63,252 bases of DNA, from contig CAYSSG010000008.1 in NCBI GenBank assembly GCA_964433635.1, positions 1 through 63,252 on the forward strand, read 5' to 3'. Below, one piece after another: positions 35,783-45,616 of this stretch. This DNA comes from CAYSSG01 sp964433635. Its GTDB lineage: Bacteria > Atribacterota > Phoenicimicrobiia > Phoenicimicrobiales > Stramentimicrobiaceae. The notes under the pieces were generated by a model. The model did no database searches and was not told the origin of the DNA. It worked only from the letters and a program-made list of their open reading frames with translations. Every line of letters starts with the position of its first letter. Position 1 is the first letter of the stretch. The position numbers and the translations under genes are program-made.

Positions 35783-35868
35783 TAAATAACGCCAGGTGTG
35801 ATGAATGAAGACCATAGAAATATCCCAATCTTCATTCCCACTGGAAAGGGGAGGAGGTTTGAAGAATA

Positions 35869-36981
35869 ATGATGAATATTGATTTAATTAAGGTATTAAA
35901 TGAAATAGAGCAAGAAAAAGGTATTTCCAAAGAAGTATTGCTTGATGCCATTGAAGTTTCTCTTGTCTCGGCTTATAAAAAAAATTTTGAACAGGGGAAA
36001 GACAATGTTGCCATTCATTTCAATAAAGAGACTGGCAAGGTGCAGGTATTAACAAGGAAATTAGTTGTAGATAAAGTGAACAAACCTTCTTCGGAAATTG
36101 ATATAGACGAGGCACGTCAATACCGGAAGGATCAAGTGAATATCGGAGAAGAAATTGATGTCGAGGTTACACCCAAAGAATTCGGGCGTATTGCCACCCA
36201 AACCGCTAAACAGGTAATTGTGCAAAAGATTAGAGAAGCAGAAAGAAAGGCAATTTATGATCGCTACATTGATAAAGTCAGGGATATTGTCACCGGAATG
36301 ATACAACGATCTGAACATTATAATTATATTGTCGATCTGGGAAAAGCAGAGGCAATACTACCCCCCAATGAGCAGGTAAGAAATGAACTTTATAATAAGG
36401 GAAGAAGGATGAAGTTTTATGTGATAGAAGTCAAAAAAACTTCCAAAGGGCCTCGGATTGTGCTTTCCAGAACGCATCCGGATCTACTTAAGCGTTTGTT
36501 TGAACTGGAAGTTCCGGAAATTCATGAAGGACTGGTTGAAATTAAGGGTATTGCCAGAGAAGCTGGAAAACGTTCCAAGATCGCCGTAAGCAGTAAAGAT
36601 GATATGGTTGATTCAATCGGTTCATGTATTGGAGACCGGGGTTCCAGGATTAAGTCTATTATGAGTGAATTACAGGATGAGAAGATTGATGTTATCAAAT
36701 GGCATGAAGATGAAAAAATATTCATTTCTAACTCACTTAATCCGGCAAAAGTCTTATTTGTGAAGTTATTTGAGAAGGAAAAAAGAGCCATGGTTGTTGT
36801 CAATGATCAGCAATTATCCCTTTCAATCGGTAAGGAAGGCCAGAATGCCAGATTAGCTGCCAAGCTGACAGGATGGAAGATTGATATTAAGAGTGAATCT
36901 CAATACAAAAAAGAAAATCAGGTAAATCCTGATGGGGATTCTGTTAAAGAAATAAAAAGTTCAGATGCGCAGGATAAATAG
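35869..36981 (+). CDS. nusA: Transcription termination/antitermination factor NusA
   Basis: RNA-polymerase-associated factor that aids pausing, termination and antitermination. N-terminal polymerase-binding domain (1-125), S1 domain (about 135-200), then two KH domains (GDRGSRIKSIMSEL and SIGKEGQNARLAAKLTGWKIDI). The 370 residues equal the short Bacillus type, without the C-terminal acidic repeats of E. coli. GGAGG precedes ATG 35869 (ATG 35872 is equally possible). rimP, normally just upstream, is missing; mtaB stands there instead. Confidence 0.97.
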   Translation: MMNIDLIKVLNEIEQEKGISKEVLLDAIEVSLVSAYKKNFEQGKDNVAIHFNKETGKVQVLTRKLVVDKVNKPSSEIDIDEARQYRKDQVNIGEEIDVEVTPKEFGRIATQTAKQVIVQKIREAERKAIYDRYIDKVRDIVTGMIQRSEHYNYIVDLGKAEAILPPNEQVRNELYNKGRRMKFYVIEVKKTSKGPRIVLSRTHPDLLKRLFELEVPEIHEGLVEIKGIAREAGKRSKIAVSSKDDMVDSIGSCIGDRGSRIKSIMSELQDEKIDVIKWHEDEKIFISNSLNPAKVLFVKLFEKEKRAMVVVNDQQLSLSIGKEGQNARLAAKLTGWKIDIKSESQYKKENQVNPDGDSVKEIKSSDAQDK

Positions 36982-37001
36982 AATCCTTATTCACAAGAGA
37001 C

Positions 37002-37280
37002 ATGAAACATTCTAAAAAAATTCCCTACCGAACATGTGTAGGGTGTCAACAAAAAAAACCGAAAAGAGAACTATTAAGAATTATCAGAACACCCGATGGA
37101 ATCGTTGAGATTGATGTTACCGGTAAAAAATCGGGTCGTGGAGCCTATTTATGTTATAATATGGCATGTTTCCGTGAGGCAGTAAAGAAAAAAAGGATAG
37201 ATAAAGCTTTAAAAATCGATTTATTACCAGAGAAAATCATCGAATTGGAAGACAGATTTAAAGATATACCTACCCCTTAA
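37002..37280 (+). CDS. ylxR: YlxR family (DUF448) RNA-binding protein
   Basis: Small basic protein of the nusA-infB operon. R-T-C-V-G-C-x-x-x-K-P-K-R-E-L-L and KSGRGAYLC are the family signatures. YlxR (also RnpM) has been reported to bind nucleic acid and RNase P RNA in Bacillus; its role here is inferred. 92 residues, 20 bp after nusA. Confidence 0.93.
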   Translation: MKHSKKIPYRTCVGCQQKKPKRELLRIIRTPDGIVEIDVTGKKSGRGAYLCYNMACFREAVKKKRIDKALKIDLLPEKIIELEDRFKDIPTP

Positions 37281-37321
37281 GCTTGTGGCAACAATTCCGG
37301 TCTATATGGAGGACACTGAGT

Positions 37322-39253
37322 ATGAAACAGAGAGTATATGAAGTAGCGGAAGATTTAAAAATTCCGACCAAAGAACTTATTCTCTTTTTGAAAAAAGAAG
37401 GCGTTAATGTAAAAAATCATATGAGCACGCTTGATGCTGAAACGATAGAGATCATTAAGGAAGCTATCTTAGAGGAGAAAAAAAGAATAAAAGATGCAGA
37501 AAAAGAAAAAAGAAAGGTGATATTGCTGGATAAATTGCCCACCTTAAAGGAATTATCATCTCAATTAGAAATACCATTATCCAGAGCAATGCAACAGGTT
37601 TCTAAGTATGGAGCGATTCATTCTGTGGACAAGGAATTACCATGGCAGATTGCCAATGATATCTATAAGCAGTACGCAATGGACTTACAATTTTCTCCTC
37701 AGCTTAAAAAAAAGCTGAAGTCAAAAAAAATCAAAGATAGTGAAAAATCTTCTGCAAAATCTCCTGTTATTACGATTGTCGGTCATGTAGATCATGGTAA
37801 AACGACACTTCTGGATATGATTAGAAAGACCAATGTGACGAAGGAAGAAGTAGGCGGAATTACCCAGCATATTGGTGCCTATGTTGTGAATCTCAAGGAT
37901 AAGCGCTTTGTGTTCATTGATACTCCGGGACATGAGGCTTTTACCACGATGCGGGCAAGAGGAGTTAAGGCTACTGATATTGTTGTACTTGTAGTGGCAG
38001 CAGATGATGGTGTTATGCCTCAAACAATTGAAGCAATCAATCATGCCAGAGCTGCCAATGTTCCAATTATTGTGGCAATTAATAAGATTGACAAGGCAAA
38101 TGCCAATATTGAAAAGGTCAAGAAAGATTTGTCCAAACAAAAGTTGGTTACAGAGGATTGGGGAGGGGATACACTTGTGGCAGAAATATCAGCTTTACAG
38201 GGAAAAGGTATTAATGAGCTGTTGGAACTCATTTCCTTGCAGGCTGAAATGCTCGAATTGAAAGCAAACTTTGAGCTTCCTGCCAGCGGAATTGTCATTG
38301 AAACGAAATTGGATAAAAGAAAAGGTATACTTGCTACAGTTCTGATTCAGGATGGACATTTGGAAACAGGTGATTATTTTGTAGTTGGAACAACCTACGG
38401 AAAAGTAAGAAGCATTATGGATGATCTTGGTAAACATCTCGATAATGCCGGTCCATCTACCCCAGTCGCAATAACCGGTTTTAATAAAATGCCTATGGCA
38501 GGAGATTTATTTCAGGTTGTGGCCAATGACCATTTTGCCAAGATTATCATCAGCGAAAGGGAATCAGAGGAAAAGCAAAAACAAACAAAGGAAGAAGAAA
38601 GTGTTTCCTTGGAACATCTATTTGAAGAATTGAAAAAAGGTAGAATCAAGGAATTAAATATTATTTTGAAAGCAGATACCCAGGGTTCTCTGGAAGCCAT
38701 TCAGGAAACATTGCCTACTCTGAGCAATGAAGAAGTGGAAGTGAAGATTATTCATGGAGGAATTGGTACAATCACTGAAACAGATATTCTGCTTGCCTCT
38801 GCTTCTAATGCGCTCGTAATAGGATTTAATGTTCAAACTGACACCAATGCTCAAAGGTTAGCCAAAGACGAAATGACAGAGGTCAGAACCTATAATATTA
38901 TTTATGATTTAATTGATGAAGTAAAAGATGCCTTGAAGGGTTTATTAAAACCCAAATTTGAAGAAGTGGTGAATGGAATGGCAGAAATCAGGGAGATATT
39001 CAAAATACCTAAAATAGGTATCGTAGCAGGATGTTACATAACCGAGGGCAAAATTTCTACCAAAGATTCTATTCGTGTTATGCGTCAGAGCCGTAAGATC
39101 TATGAAGGAAAAGATTTTACGATCAAGAGATTTAAAGAAGATGTCAAAGAAGTCAGTTCCGGGTATGAATGTGGTATCAGCATAGATAAAATTGATGATC
39201 TTCAGCTAAAAGATATGATTATTTTTTATCATTACCAGGAAGTCAAAAGGTAA
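37322..39253 (+). CDS. infB: Translation initiation factor IF-2
   Basis: GTPase that places initiator fMet-tRNA on the 30S subunit. An IF2-N domain is at the start (RVYEVAEDLKIPTKELILFLK), a second such segment lies at about 75-120, then the GTPase: GHVDHGKTT, DTPGHEAF, NKIDKA. Domains II-IV follow (CYITEGKI near the end). ATG 37322 is chosen because GGAGGA (37308-37313) is 8 nt upstream; the frame is open to 37283. At 643 residues it is shorter than E. coli IF-2 (890), with a reduced linker. Confidence 0.97.
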   Translation: MKQRVYEVAEDLKIPTKELILFLKKEGVNVKNHMSTLDAETIEIIKEAILEEKKRIKDAEKEKRKVILLDKLPTLKELSSQLEIPLSRAMQQVSKYGAIHSVDKELPWQIANDIYKQYAMDLQFSPQLKKKLKSKKIKDSEKSSAKSPVITIVGHVDHGKTTLLDMIRKTNVTKEEVGGITQHIGAYVVNLKDKRFVFIDTPGHEAFTTMRARGVKATDIVVLVVAADDGVMPQTIEAINHARAANVPIIVAINKIDKANANIEKVKKDLSKQKLVTEDWGGDTLVAEISALQGKGINELLELISLQAEMLELKANFELPASGIVIETKLDKRKGILATVLIQDGHLETGDYFVVGTTYGKVRSIMDDLGKHLDNAGPSTPVAITGFNKMPMAGDLFQVVANDHFAKIIISERESEEKQKQTKEEESVSLEHLFEELKKGRIKELNIILKADTQGSLEAIQETLPTLSNEEVEVKIIHGGIGTITETDILLASASNALVIGFNVQTDTNAQRLAKDEMTEVRTYNIIYDLIDEVKDALKGLLKPKFEEVVNGMAEIREIFKIPKIGIVAGCYITEGKISTKDSIRVMRQSRKIYEGKDFTIKRFKEDVKEVSSGYECGISIDKIDDLQLKDMIIFYHYQEVKR

Positions 39254-39254
39254 G

Positions 39255-39536
39255 ATGTTAGTTGGCATATGTGAACTGTTTATCTATCTACCTGACTGTC
39301 AATCTCTGAAAGATAAAAGAAGTGTCCTGAAAAATTTTAAGAATTTGATGAGAAAGAAATATAATGTCTCCATTGCAGAGACTGGACATAAAAATGCATG
39401 GAGAAAGAGTGTCATCTGGATCTGCTGTATAAGCGATAGTCGGCAGGTGATTGATCACGTCATGAACAGATTAATAAAAGAAGTCGAACAGTATCGCCAG
39501 GTTCAATTGATAGATCTTCAGATAACAATTAACTGA
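39255..39536 (+). CDS. YlxP-like protein (DUF503)
   Basis: 93-residue protein with the DUF503 pattern: L-V-G-I-C-E-L at the start, LPDCQSLKDKRSVLK, and a central NVSIAETGHKNAWRK. Members sit between infB and rbfA in Firmicutes and related groups and may bind RNA; function is not established. The start is 2 bp after the infB stop, so translation is coupled. Confidence 0.88.
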   Translation: MLVGICELFIYLPDCQSLKDKRSVLKNFKNLMRKKYNVSIAETGHKNAWRKSVIWICCISDSRQVIDHVMNRLIKEVEQYRQVQLIDLQITIN

Positions 39537-39576
39537 ATGATGAAGCGGGTAGCAAACGCAAGAAGGTAAAAGTCCA

Positions 39577-39945
39577 ATGGTTTTAGAACAAAAAAAGAAA
39601 CACTTTGAAAAAATTTTAAAAAGAACTATCAGTTATATTATTCACAATAAAACGAAAGATCCGCGGATAGGTTTTGTGACTGTTACCAGAATCTCCTTAT
39701 CAAATGATTTGCGTGAGGCAAAGATATATATTTCCATATTAGGATCTAAAGAAGAACAGGAAAAGGGTATGAAAGGTCTATACAGCGCTACAAATTTTAT
39801 TCGATCCGAATTAGCCTCTGAGTTAAAAAATTCCCGTTTTACACCCCTTATATCTTTTCATTATGATAAGGAGTTAGAGAAAGTGCATCAACTCATGATT
39901 CAGGTGCGAAAACTGGAAGAAGAAGAGAAGAACGGTAAACAGTGA
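39577..39945 (+). CDS. rbfA: 30S ribosome-binding factor RbfA
   Basis: Single KH-like domain protein that matures the 16S rRNA 5' end. KDPRIGFVTVTRISLSNDLREAKIYIS and the C-terminal RFTPLISFHYDKE are family hallmarks. 122 residues. ATG 39577 has only a weak site. Ends 1 bp before nrnA. Confidence 0.95.
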   Translation: MVLEQKKKHFEKILKRTISYIIHNKTKDPRIGFVTVTRISLSNDLREAKIYISILGSKEEQEKGMKGLYSATNFIRSELASELKNSRFTPLISFHYDKELEKVHQLMIQVRKLEEEEKNGKQ

Positions 39946-39946
39946 T

Positions 39947-40948
39947 ATGAAACTTACCATACCAGATGAAATTGTAGATGTGTTTAGAAAAGGTAATCAT
40001 TTTATAATTACCTCGCATGTCAATCTGGACGGCGATGCACTGGGTTCTGAAATCGCGCTTTTTTTGATGCTCAAGCAAATGAAAAAAGATGTTAGAATTA
40101 TCAACCAGGACCAAACTCCCTCTATCTATCAATTCCTTCCGGCTGTTCAGGAGATTATAAACACAGAAAGACGGGATAATCATGATATTTATTTCGACGT
40201 AAAGCCAGGGACTATATTGGTTGTACTTGATTCCAGCAGCCTGGAGAGGAGTGGAGATATCCCTATCGATATGAAGCAGGTCAGCTTCACTGTCAATATC
40301 GATCATCATCCCAGCAATGCATATTTTGGTGACTATAACTATGTTGATACCGAGGCATCTTCAGTCGGTGAAATCTTATTTCGATTAGGCCGTCAGATGA
40401 AATGCAAGATTGATGAACAGATAGCCATATCGTTATATACTGCAATTGTTACCGATACAGGTTCCTTTCGATACGCCAATACGAATGCAGGCACTTTTCG
40501 AGTGGCAGCTCATTTAGTTCATTCCGGCGCAAATCCGAATCGTATCGCAGATGATATCTATAACAAAAAAGCAGCCTCTAGTTTAAAAATTTTGGGTGAA
40601 GCACTTCGTAACCTGAAAATTGATTCTTCCTACAGGATATCCTGGACCGTTATTACCAGAGATATGATCGACAAAATGCAATCTAAAGATGAAGAGACTG
40701 AAGGGATTGTTGACAAGATATTGTCTGTGAAGGATGTCCAGGTTTCAGCCCTGTTCAGAGAAACAAAAAGGGAAGATATTAAGATCAGTTTTCGTTCCAA
40801 AGGTGAATTTAATGTTGATCTATTTGCACGTCTATTTGGCGGAGGAGGCCATCCTAATGCAGCCGGCTGCCAGTTTAAAGGAGATATAAACGAGGCTGTA
40901 CAAAAAGTAATTACAGAATTGAAAAAAGAACTCTGTGTACCAAGCTGA
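39947..40948 (+). CDS. nrnA: DHH-family phosphoesterase, bifunctional oligoribonuclease/pAp phosphatase NrnA-like
   Basis: Degrades very short RNA and dephosphorylates pAp. N-terminal DHH domain: SHVNLDGDALGSE, LDSSSLERSGD, and the name-giving D119-H120-H121 (NIDHHPSNAYFG). C-terminal DHHA1 domain with the substrate loop GGGGHPNAAGC. 333 residues. The rbfA-nrnA-truB order is common in Firmicutes and several candidate phyla. The first motif reads NLDGDALGS where N-P-D-G-D-A is more usual, a mild difference. Confidence 0.92.
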   Translation: MKLTIPDEIVDVFRKGNHFIITSHVNLDGDALGSEIALFLMLKQMKKDVRIINQDQTPSIYQFLPAVQEIINTERRDNHDIYFDVKPGTILVVLDSSSLERSGDIPIDMKQVSFTVNIDHHPSNAYFGDYNYVDTEASSVGEILFRLGRQMKCKIDEQIAISLYTAIVTDTGSFRYANTNAGTFRVAAHLVHSGANPNRIADDIYNKKAASSLKILGEALRNLKIDSSYRISWTVITRDMIDKMQSKDEETEGIVDKILSVKDVQVSALFRETKREDIKISFRSKGEFNVDLFARLFGGGGHPNAAGCQFKGDINEAVQKVITELKKELCVPS

Positions 40949-40975
40949 TTTATTTTTTGATGAGTCTATTTCCAA

Positions 40976-41914
40976 ATGATAAACGGAATTGTGATTATTG
41001 ATAAACCTGAAGGCATAACTTCGGCAGAAGCTGTATCGAGAATAAAAAGGAATCTTAAATTAAAAAAAGCGGGACATGCCGGCACTCTTGATCCTTTTGC
41101 TACAGGCATGCTCATTGTTTGTGTAAATCAAGCGACCAAGGTAACACAGTATCTCTCAATTTTAGACAAGGTGTACCTGGGTACAATGGTTTTAGGAGTT
41201 TCTACTGATACACAGGATTTAAAGGGTAAAACAGTAAAAATCTGCGGAGCTACCAGAAAAGAGGTTAATCCGGAGACCATCAAGAGCATTTTTACCAGAT
41301 TTCAGGGAGAAAGTGAACAAATTCCGCCCATGTTTTCTGCAATCAAACATAGGGGTTTACCACTTTACAAACTTGCAAGAAAAGGAATTACCGTTGAGCA
41401 GAATCCACGTAAGATTAACATATATCAGCTTGATATCATCAATATAAGGTTTGACCGTTATACCAGTATCAATTTTCGAGTGAAATGCTCCAAGGGAACA
41501 TATATCAGAACCCTTTGCCATGATATCGGTGAAGCCTTAGGAGTAGGTGCATATGTATCCAGCTTAAGAAGAATTGTAATTGGTCATTATCTCATAGATC
41601 AATCAATCCCCTTAGATGAATTTCTTGCCTTAACATATAAAGAACAGATGAGAAACATACTACCTTTACATAGCACGCTCAGGCATCTCGGTAGAATTGT
41701 TTTACCTGATCAGGAGAACCTTATAAATAAAGTAAAGAATGGGGGATGGTTCTCTGAAGAGGAAATAAAGGAAATTGGCTCGACAGAACAGTCAGCATTA
41801 AATAACACATATGGAGTCTATACGCCAGAAGGATACCTACTGGCTATTGCAACAAGACAAGAAAATGCAAAAGATGAAAAAATAGGATATAAGGTCGAAC
41901 GGGTATTGGTATGA
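40976..41914 (+). CDS. truB: tRNA pseudouridine-55 synthase TruB
   Basis: Makes pseudouridine 55 in the T-loop of elongator tRNAs. Catalytic aspartate D39 in HAGTLDPFATG; GTYIRTLCHDIG near residue 178 is the other signature. A small C-terminal PUA-like region is present. 312 residues. The ribosome site before ATG 40976 is weak. It overlaps ribF by 4 bp. Confidence 0.95.
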   Translation: MINGIVIIDKPEGITSAEAVSRIKRNLKLKKAGHAGTLDPFATGMLIVCVNQATKVTQYLSILDKVYLGTMVLGVSTDTQDLKGKTVKICGATRKEVNPETIKSIFTRFQGESEQIPPMFSAIKHRGLPLYKLARKGITVEQNPRKINIYQLDIINIRFDRYTSINFRVKCSKGTYIRTLCHDIGEALGVGAYVSSLRRIVIGHYLIDQSIPLDEFLALTYKEQMRNILPLHSTLRHLGRIVLPDQENLINKVKNGGWFSEEEIKEIGSTEQSALNNTYGVYTPEGYLLAIATRQENAKDEKIGYKVERVLV

Positions 41915-42912
41915 AAATGATAAGAAACAACTATACTGATGATTGGAAAAGTACCCAGGGTAATGAGAAAAAGCCATTTACCTATATTGCATTGGGTTTT
42001 TTTGATGGTGTTCATATCGGTCACCAGGCTTTACTGAAATCATGTATTGAAAAGGCAAAGGCAGCTCAAGCTGTAAGCACTGTACTGCTTCTGGAGCCAC
42101 ATCCTAATAAAATAGTGAAAGAATTAAATCATTTTTATCTTTTAACACCTTTACCAGAGCGCATAGCCATGATTAAACAATTGGGCATCCAGCAAATTAT
42201 CCTCATTGATTTTACCACTGAGTTTCAATTAATCAGCGCGGAAGATTTTATTACCCGGATGTTATTGGATCAATTTCAAATGCGTGCCGTTTTTGTCGGG
42301 TATAACTACCATTTTGGCTATCAAAAAAAGGGTGATGTTACTATGATAGAAAAGTTAAGCCGGAAATATCATTTCAGGTATTATGTTATCGAGCCGATAA
42401 AAACAGATGAAGATGTCAGCATCAGCAGTACGATTATTAAAGAACAACTTGAAAGAGGAAATATTATACAGGCAAATCAGTGGCTTGGTTATCCCTATAA
42501 GATAACAGGAAAGGTCATTCATGGCGACAACAGAGGGGCAAAAATACTTTCCATTCCTACCGCCAATATTGATCTACCCGAAGAAAAAATGTTACCAAAA
42601 AATGGTATATATGTTGCTCTGGCAGAGATTGGGAATGAAACATATCAGTGCCTGGTAAATATCGGTACCAAACCTACCTTTCAGCAGAAGCTGAAAAAGG
42701 CTGAAGTAGAGGTACATATCTTTGATTTTCATGATAATATTTATCTGAAGGAGATATCTGTCTCCCTATTGAAAAGGATAAGAGACGAGAAAAAATTTTC
42801 CAGAGTGGAAGATTTAATGATGCAGATTAATCAGGATAAATTGATTGCGAATGCTTTTTTTCAGGAAAATAGTATCAATCGTAAAACAATTCATATTAAT
42901 AAAAAAAGATAA
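41911..42912 (+). CDS. ribF: Bifunctional riboflavin kinase / FMN adenylyltransferase
   Basis: Converts riboflavin to FMN and FAD. The N-terminal nucleotidyltransferase has GFFDGVHIGHQALL (HxGH). The C-terminal flavokinase domain has G-D-N-R-G-A-K-I-L-S-I-P-T-A-N and NGIYVA. 333 residues. Starts on the truB stop (ATGA); ATG 41917 is an alternative. A 205-bp gap with a new promoter follows. Confidence 0.95.
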   Translation: MKMIRNNYTDDWKSTQGNEKKPFTYIALGFFDGVHIGHQALLKSCIEKAKAAQAVSTVLLLEPHPNKIVKELNHFYLLTPLPERIAMIKQLGIQQIILIDFTTEFQLISAEDFITRMLLDQFQMRAVFVGYNYHFGYQKKGDVTMIEKLSRKYHFRYYVIEPIKTDEDVSISSTIIKEQLERGNIIQANQWLGYPYKITGKVIHGDNRGAKILSIPTANIDLPEEKMLPKNGIYVALAEIGNETYQCLVNIGTKPTFQQKLKKAEVEVHIFDFHDNIYLKEISVSLLKRIRDEKKFSRVEDLMMQINQDKLIANAFFQENSINRKTIHINKKR

Positions 42913-42961
42913 TTAAATATTGTTCATAATAGAATAGCATTATTAATGATTTGAAAATAAT

Positions 42962-42990
42962 TTGAACGAAAAAAAGTTTTGTGTTAAAAT
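42962..42990 (+). promoter_or_regulatory. Promoter of rpsO-pnp
   Basis: TTGAAC (42962-42967), 17 bp, TAAAAT (42985-42990) with an extended TG (42982-42983). The leader before rpsO is about 120 nt and could hold an S15 autoregulatory structure, but I see no clear one. Confidence 0.6.
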
Positions 42991-43117
42991 AATAAGATGA
43001 TGTTAGACAGCAGGAGATAAGACATTTCATTTTTGCATATAGAGCATTTCTAGATAGGAATCAAAAAGGATATCTTTTATAACAACATATTATAACAGAA
43101 AGAGAGAGTGAATAAAG

Positions 43118-43384
43118 ATGATGAAAAAGGATGCCAAAGATAAATTAATAAAAGGTTATCAGCATCACGAAAAAGATACTGGATCTACAGAGGTTCAGGT
43201 AGCTATCTTAACCGAAAAAATCAATAGCCTGACCCAGCATTTAAATGAGAATAAGAAAGATTCTCATTCCAAACACGGATTGTTGAAAATGGTTGGAAAA
43301 AGAAGAAGCCTGCTGAACTACCTGAAGGAAAATGATATTGAAAAATATCGCCAATTGATTGAAAAACTAAATCTAAGAAAATAA
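43118..43384 (+). CDS. rpsO: 30S ribosomal protein uS15 (S15)
   Basis: Binds the central domain of 16S rRNA. DTGSTEVQVAILTEKINSLTQHL and HSKHGLLKMVGKRRSLLNYL are the S15 signatures. 88 residues. ATG 43118 or 43121. pnp follows, the universal pairing. Confidence 0.97.
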   Translation: MMKKDAKDKLIKGYQHHEKDTGSTEVQVAILTEKINSLTQHLNENKKDSHSKHGLLKMVGKRRSLLNYLKENDIEKYRQLIEKLNLRK

Positions 43385-43431
43385 AGAGGTAAGAATTTTC
43401 TTATCTACTGATTGAAGGAGAATTGTCATTT

Positions 43432-45612
43432 ATGACCAATATTAATACACAAAAGACTGAAATAGAAGTCGGAGGGAAAACCATCCAGATCGAAACAGGG
43501 AAGTTAGCCAAACAGGCTAATGGATCAGTTACTGTCACCTGTGGGGAAACTGTCGTGCTGGTTACAGCGGTGGCATCCCCGGAGCCGAAGGAAGGGACGG
43601 ACTTTTTCCCTTTACTTGTGGATTACGAAGAAAAATTTTATGCAGCAGGCAAAATACCGGGTGGTTTTTTTAAACGGGAAGGTAAACCAAGTGAAAATGC
43701 CACTTTAACCTCCAGACTGATTGATAGACCATTACGTCCTTTATTTCCTGAAGATTACTTTAATGATGTGCAGATTATTACTTCTGTCTTATCTTATGAT
43801 CAAACAAATCTTCCCGATATCATATCTATCATTGGTGCATCCTGTGCACTTTATATTTCAGATATTCCTTTCGAAAAACCGATTGCAGCGGTAAGAATAG
43901 GATATCTCAACGGAGAATACCTGATTAACCCCTCGGTTGAAGAGATAAAAGACTGCCAGTTGAATCTTGTTGTTGCGGGAACAAAAGACTCGGTGATTAT
44001 GTTAGAAGGAGAGGCGAAAGAGTTATCTGAAGAAGATATTCTGATAGCCATTGAAAAGGCTCTGGGTGAGATTAAAAGGATTGTGGAGATGCAGATACAA
44101 TTTGCACAGAAGATTCAAACTGATAAAATAAAACAATCCCGGTATCCCGATGGGATGTTATCGACAGAGAAAGATAAATATTTTCAGGATATAAGACAGA
44201 ATTATGCAGGACAGATTGAAGAAGCCTTACTCACACTCGACAAAAAGGAGAGGGAAGTAAACCTTGGTAATATTAAAGATGAGATTATTTCGCATTTTGA
44301 GAATGAAAGGGAAAAAACAGAGAACACATTGAATGTTTCAATGATTAATGGATTATTTGACTCATTGTGCAAAGAAATCGTTCGGGGATTAATCATTGAT
44401 AAGAAAAAACGCGTTGATCAACGCAGATTGGATGAAATCAGACCGATAGCGTGTGAAATTGGTATTTTACCCAGAGTGCATGGCAGCGCTCTTTTTACAA
44501 GAGGCCAGACCCAAGCCCTGGTTGTGACTACCCTGGGTTCGGTGAGAGATGAGCAGTCTATCGATACCTTAGAGGAAGATACCTCTCGTAAATTCTATCT
44601 GCACTATAATTTCCCGCCATTTTCAGTCGGAGATGTGAAGCCGAGAAGATCCCAATCGAGAAGAGAGATCGGACATGGTGCCCTGGCAGAAAAGGCTGTT
44701 AAAGCCCTGATACCGGAGGAGACCGATTTCCCTTATACTATTCGCGTTGTATCTGAGATTTTAGAGTCAAACGGGTCCTCGTCTATGGCCTCGGTTTGTG
44801 GAACGAGCCTGTCTTTGATGGATGCAGGCGTCCCGATAAAAAAACCGGTTGCCGGTGTGGCGCTTGGGTTGGTGAAGGAAGAAGAAAAGTACGAAATATT
44901 AACCGATATCCTGGGCTTAGAAGATCATTACGGTGATATGGACTTTAAAGCTGCTGGTTCTGTTGACGGAATTACTGCCATCCAGATGGATTTAAAAATT
45001 GATGGCGTATCAATTGATATATTACGTGAAATACTGGACAGATCAAAGAAGGGGCGGTTATTTATTCTTGATAAAATGAATGCCGTCATTTCTTCACCCA
45101 AAGAGGAATTATCTCATTATGTCCCCAAAATGTTTATTATGAAGATTAATCCGGATAAAATCGGTAATGTCATTGGCCCCAGTGGTAAAAATATCAAGAA
45201 AATTATCGAAGAAAGTGGCACCTGTATTGATATTAAGGATAATGGAGAAATATTTATTACTGCTGATGATCAGGAAAAGATTGAGAAAGCCAAATATCTT
45301 ATCGAAGGATTGACAAGGGAAGTGAAAACAGGAGAAATCTATAAAGGGAAGGTAAAAAGAATTACCAAATATGGTGCTTTTATAGAAATACTGCCTGGCG
45401 TGGAAGGGCTTTTGCATATATCAAATTTATGTCATTATCATGTTGACAAGGTAGAGGATATTATTAAAGTAAGTGATGAAATCCAGGTAAAGGTGATCGG
45501 TATCGATCAACAGGGTAAAATTGATTTGAGCAAAAAGGAGTTAACACCAAAACCCGATATTGAAGATAAAAACAGGGATAATCGTTTTAGAAGAAGACCC
45601 TCCTATAAATAG
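43432..45612 (+). CDS. pnp: Polyribonucleotide nucleotidyltransferase (PNPase)
   Basis: Phosphorolytic 3'-5' exoribonuclease. Two RNase PH domains: the first with FFKREGKPSENATLTSRLIDRPLRPLFP in pieces, the second with FPPFSVGDVKPRRSQSRREIGHG-type residues and SSSMASVCG. A KH domain (GNVIGPSGKNIKKIIEESG) and an S1 domain (GKVKRITKYGAFIEILPG) follow. ATG 43432 gives 726 residues. AAGGAG (43415-43420) is 11 nt from this ATG and only 2 nt from the alternative TTG 43423, so I prefer the ATG. Confidence 0.97.
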   Translation: MTNINTQKTEIEVGGKTIQIETGKLAKQANGSVTVTCGETVVLVTAVASPEPKEGTDFFPLLVDYEEKFYAAGKIPGGFFKREGKPSENATLTSRLIDRPLRPLFPEDYFNDVQIITSVLSYDQTNLPDIISIIGASCALYISDIPFEKPIAAVRIGYLNGEYLINPSVEEIKDCQLNLVVAGTKDSVIMLEGEAKELSEEDILIAIEKALGEIKRIVEMQIQFAQKIQTDKIKQSRYPDGMLSTEKDKYFQDIRQNYAGQIEEALLTLDKKEREVNLGNIKDEIISHFENEREKTENTLNVSMINGLFDSLCKEIVRGLIIDKKKRVDQRRLDEIRPIACEIGILPRVHGSALFTRGQTQALVVTTLGSVRDEQSIDTLEEDTSRKFYLHYNFPPFSVGDVKPRRSQSRREIGHGALAEKAVKALIPEETDFPYTIRVVSEILESNGSSSMASVCGTSLSLMDAGVPIKKPVAGVALGLVKEEEKYEILTDILGLEDHYGDMDFKAAGSVDGITAIQMDLKIDGVSIDILREILDRSKKGRLFILDKMNAVISSPKEELSHYVPKMFIMKINPDKIGNVIGPSGKNIKKIIEESGTCIDIKDNGEIFITADDQEKIEKAKYLIEGLTREVKTGEIYKGKVKRITKYGAFIEILPGVEGLLHISNLCHYHVDKVEDIIKVSDEIQVKVIGIDQQGKIDLSKKELTPKPDIEDKNRDNRFRRRPSYK

Positions 45613-45616
45613 CATA

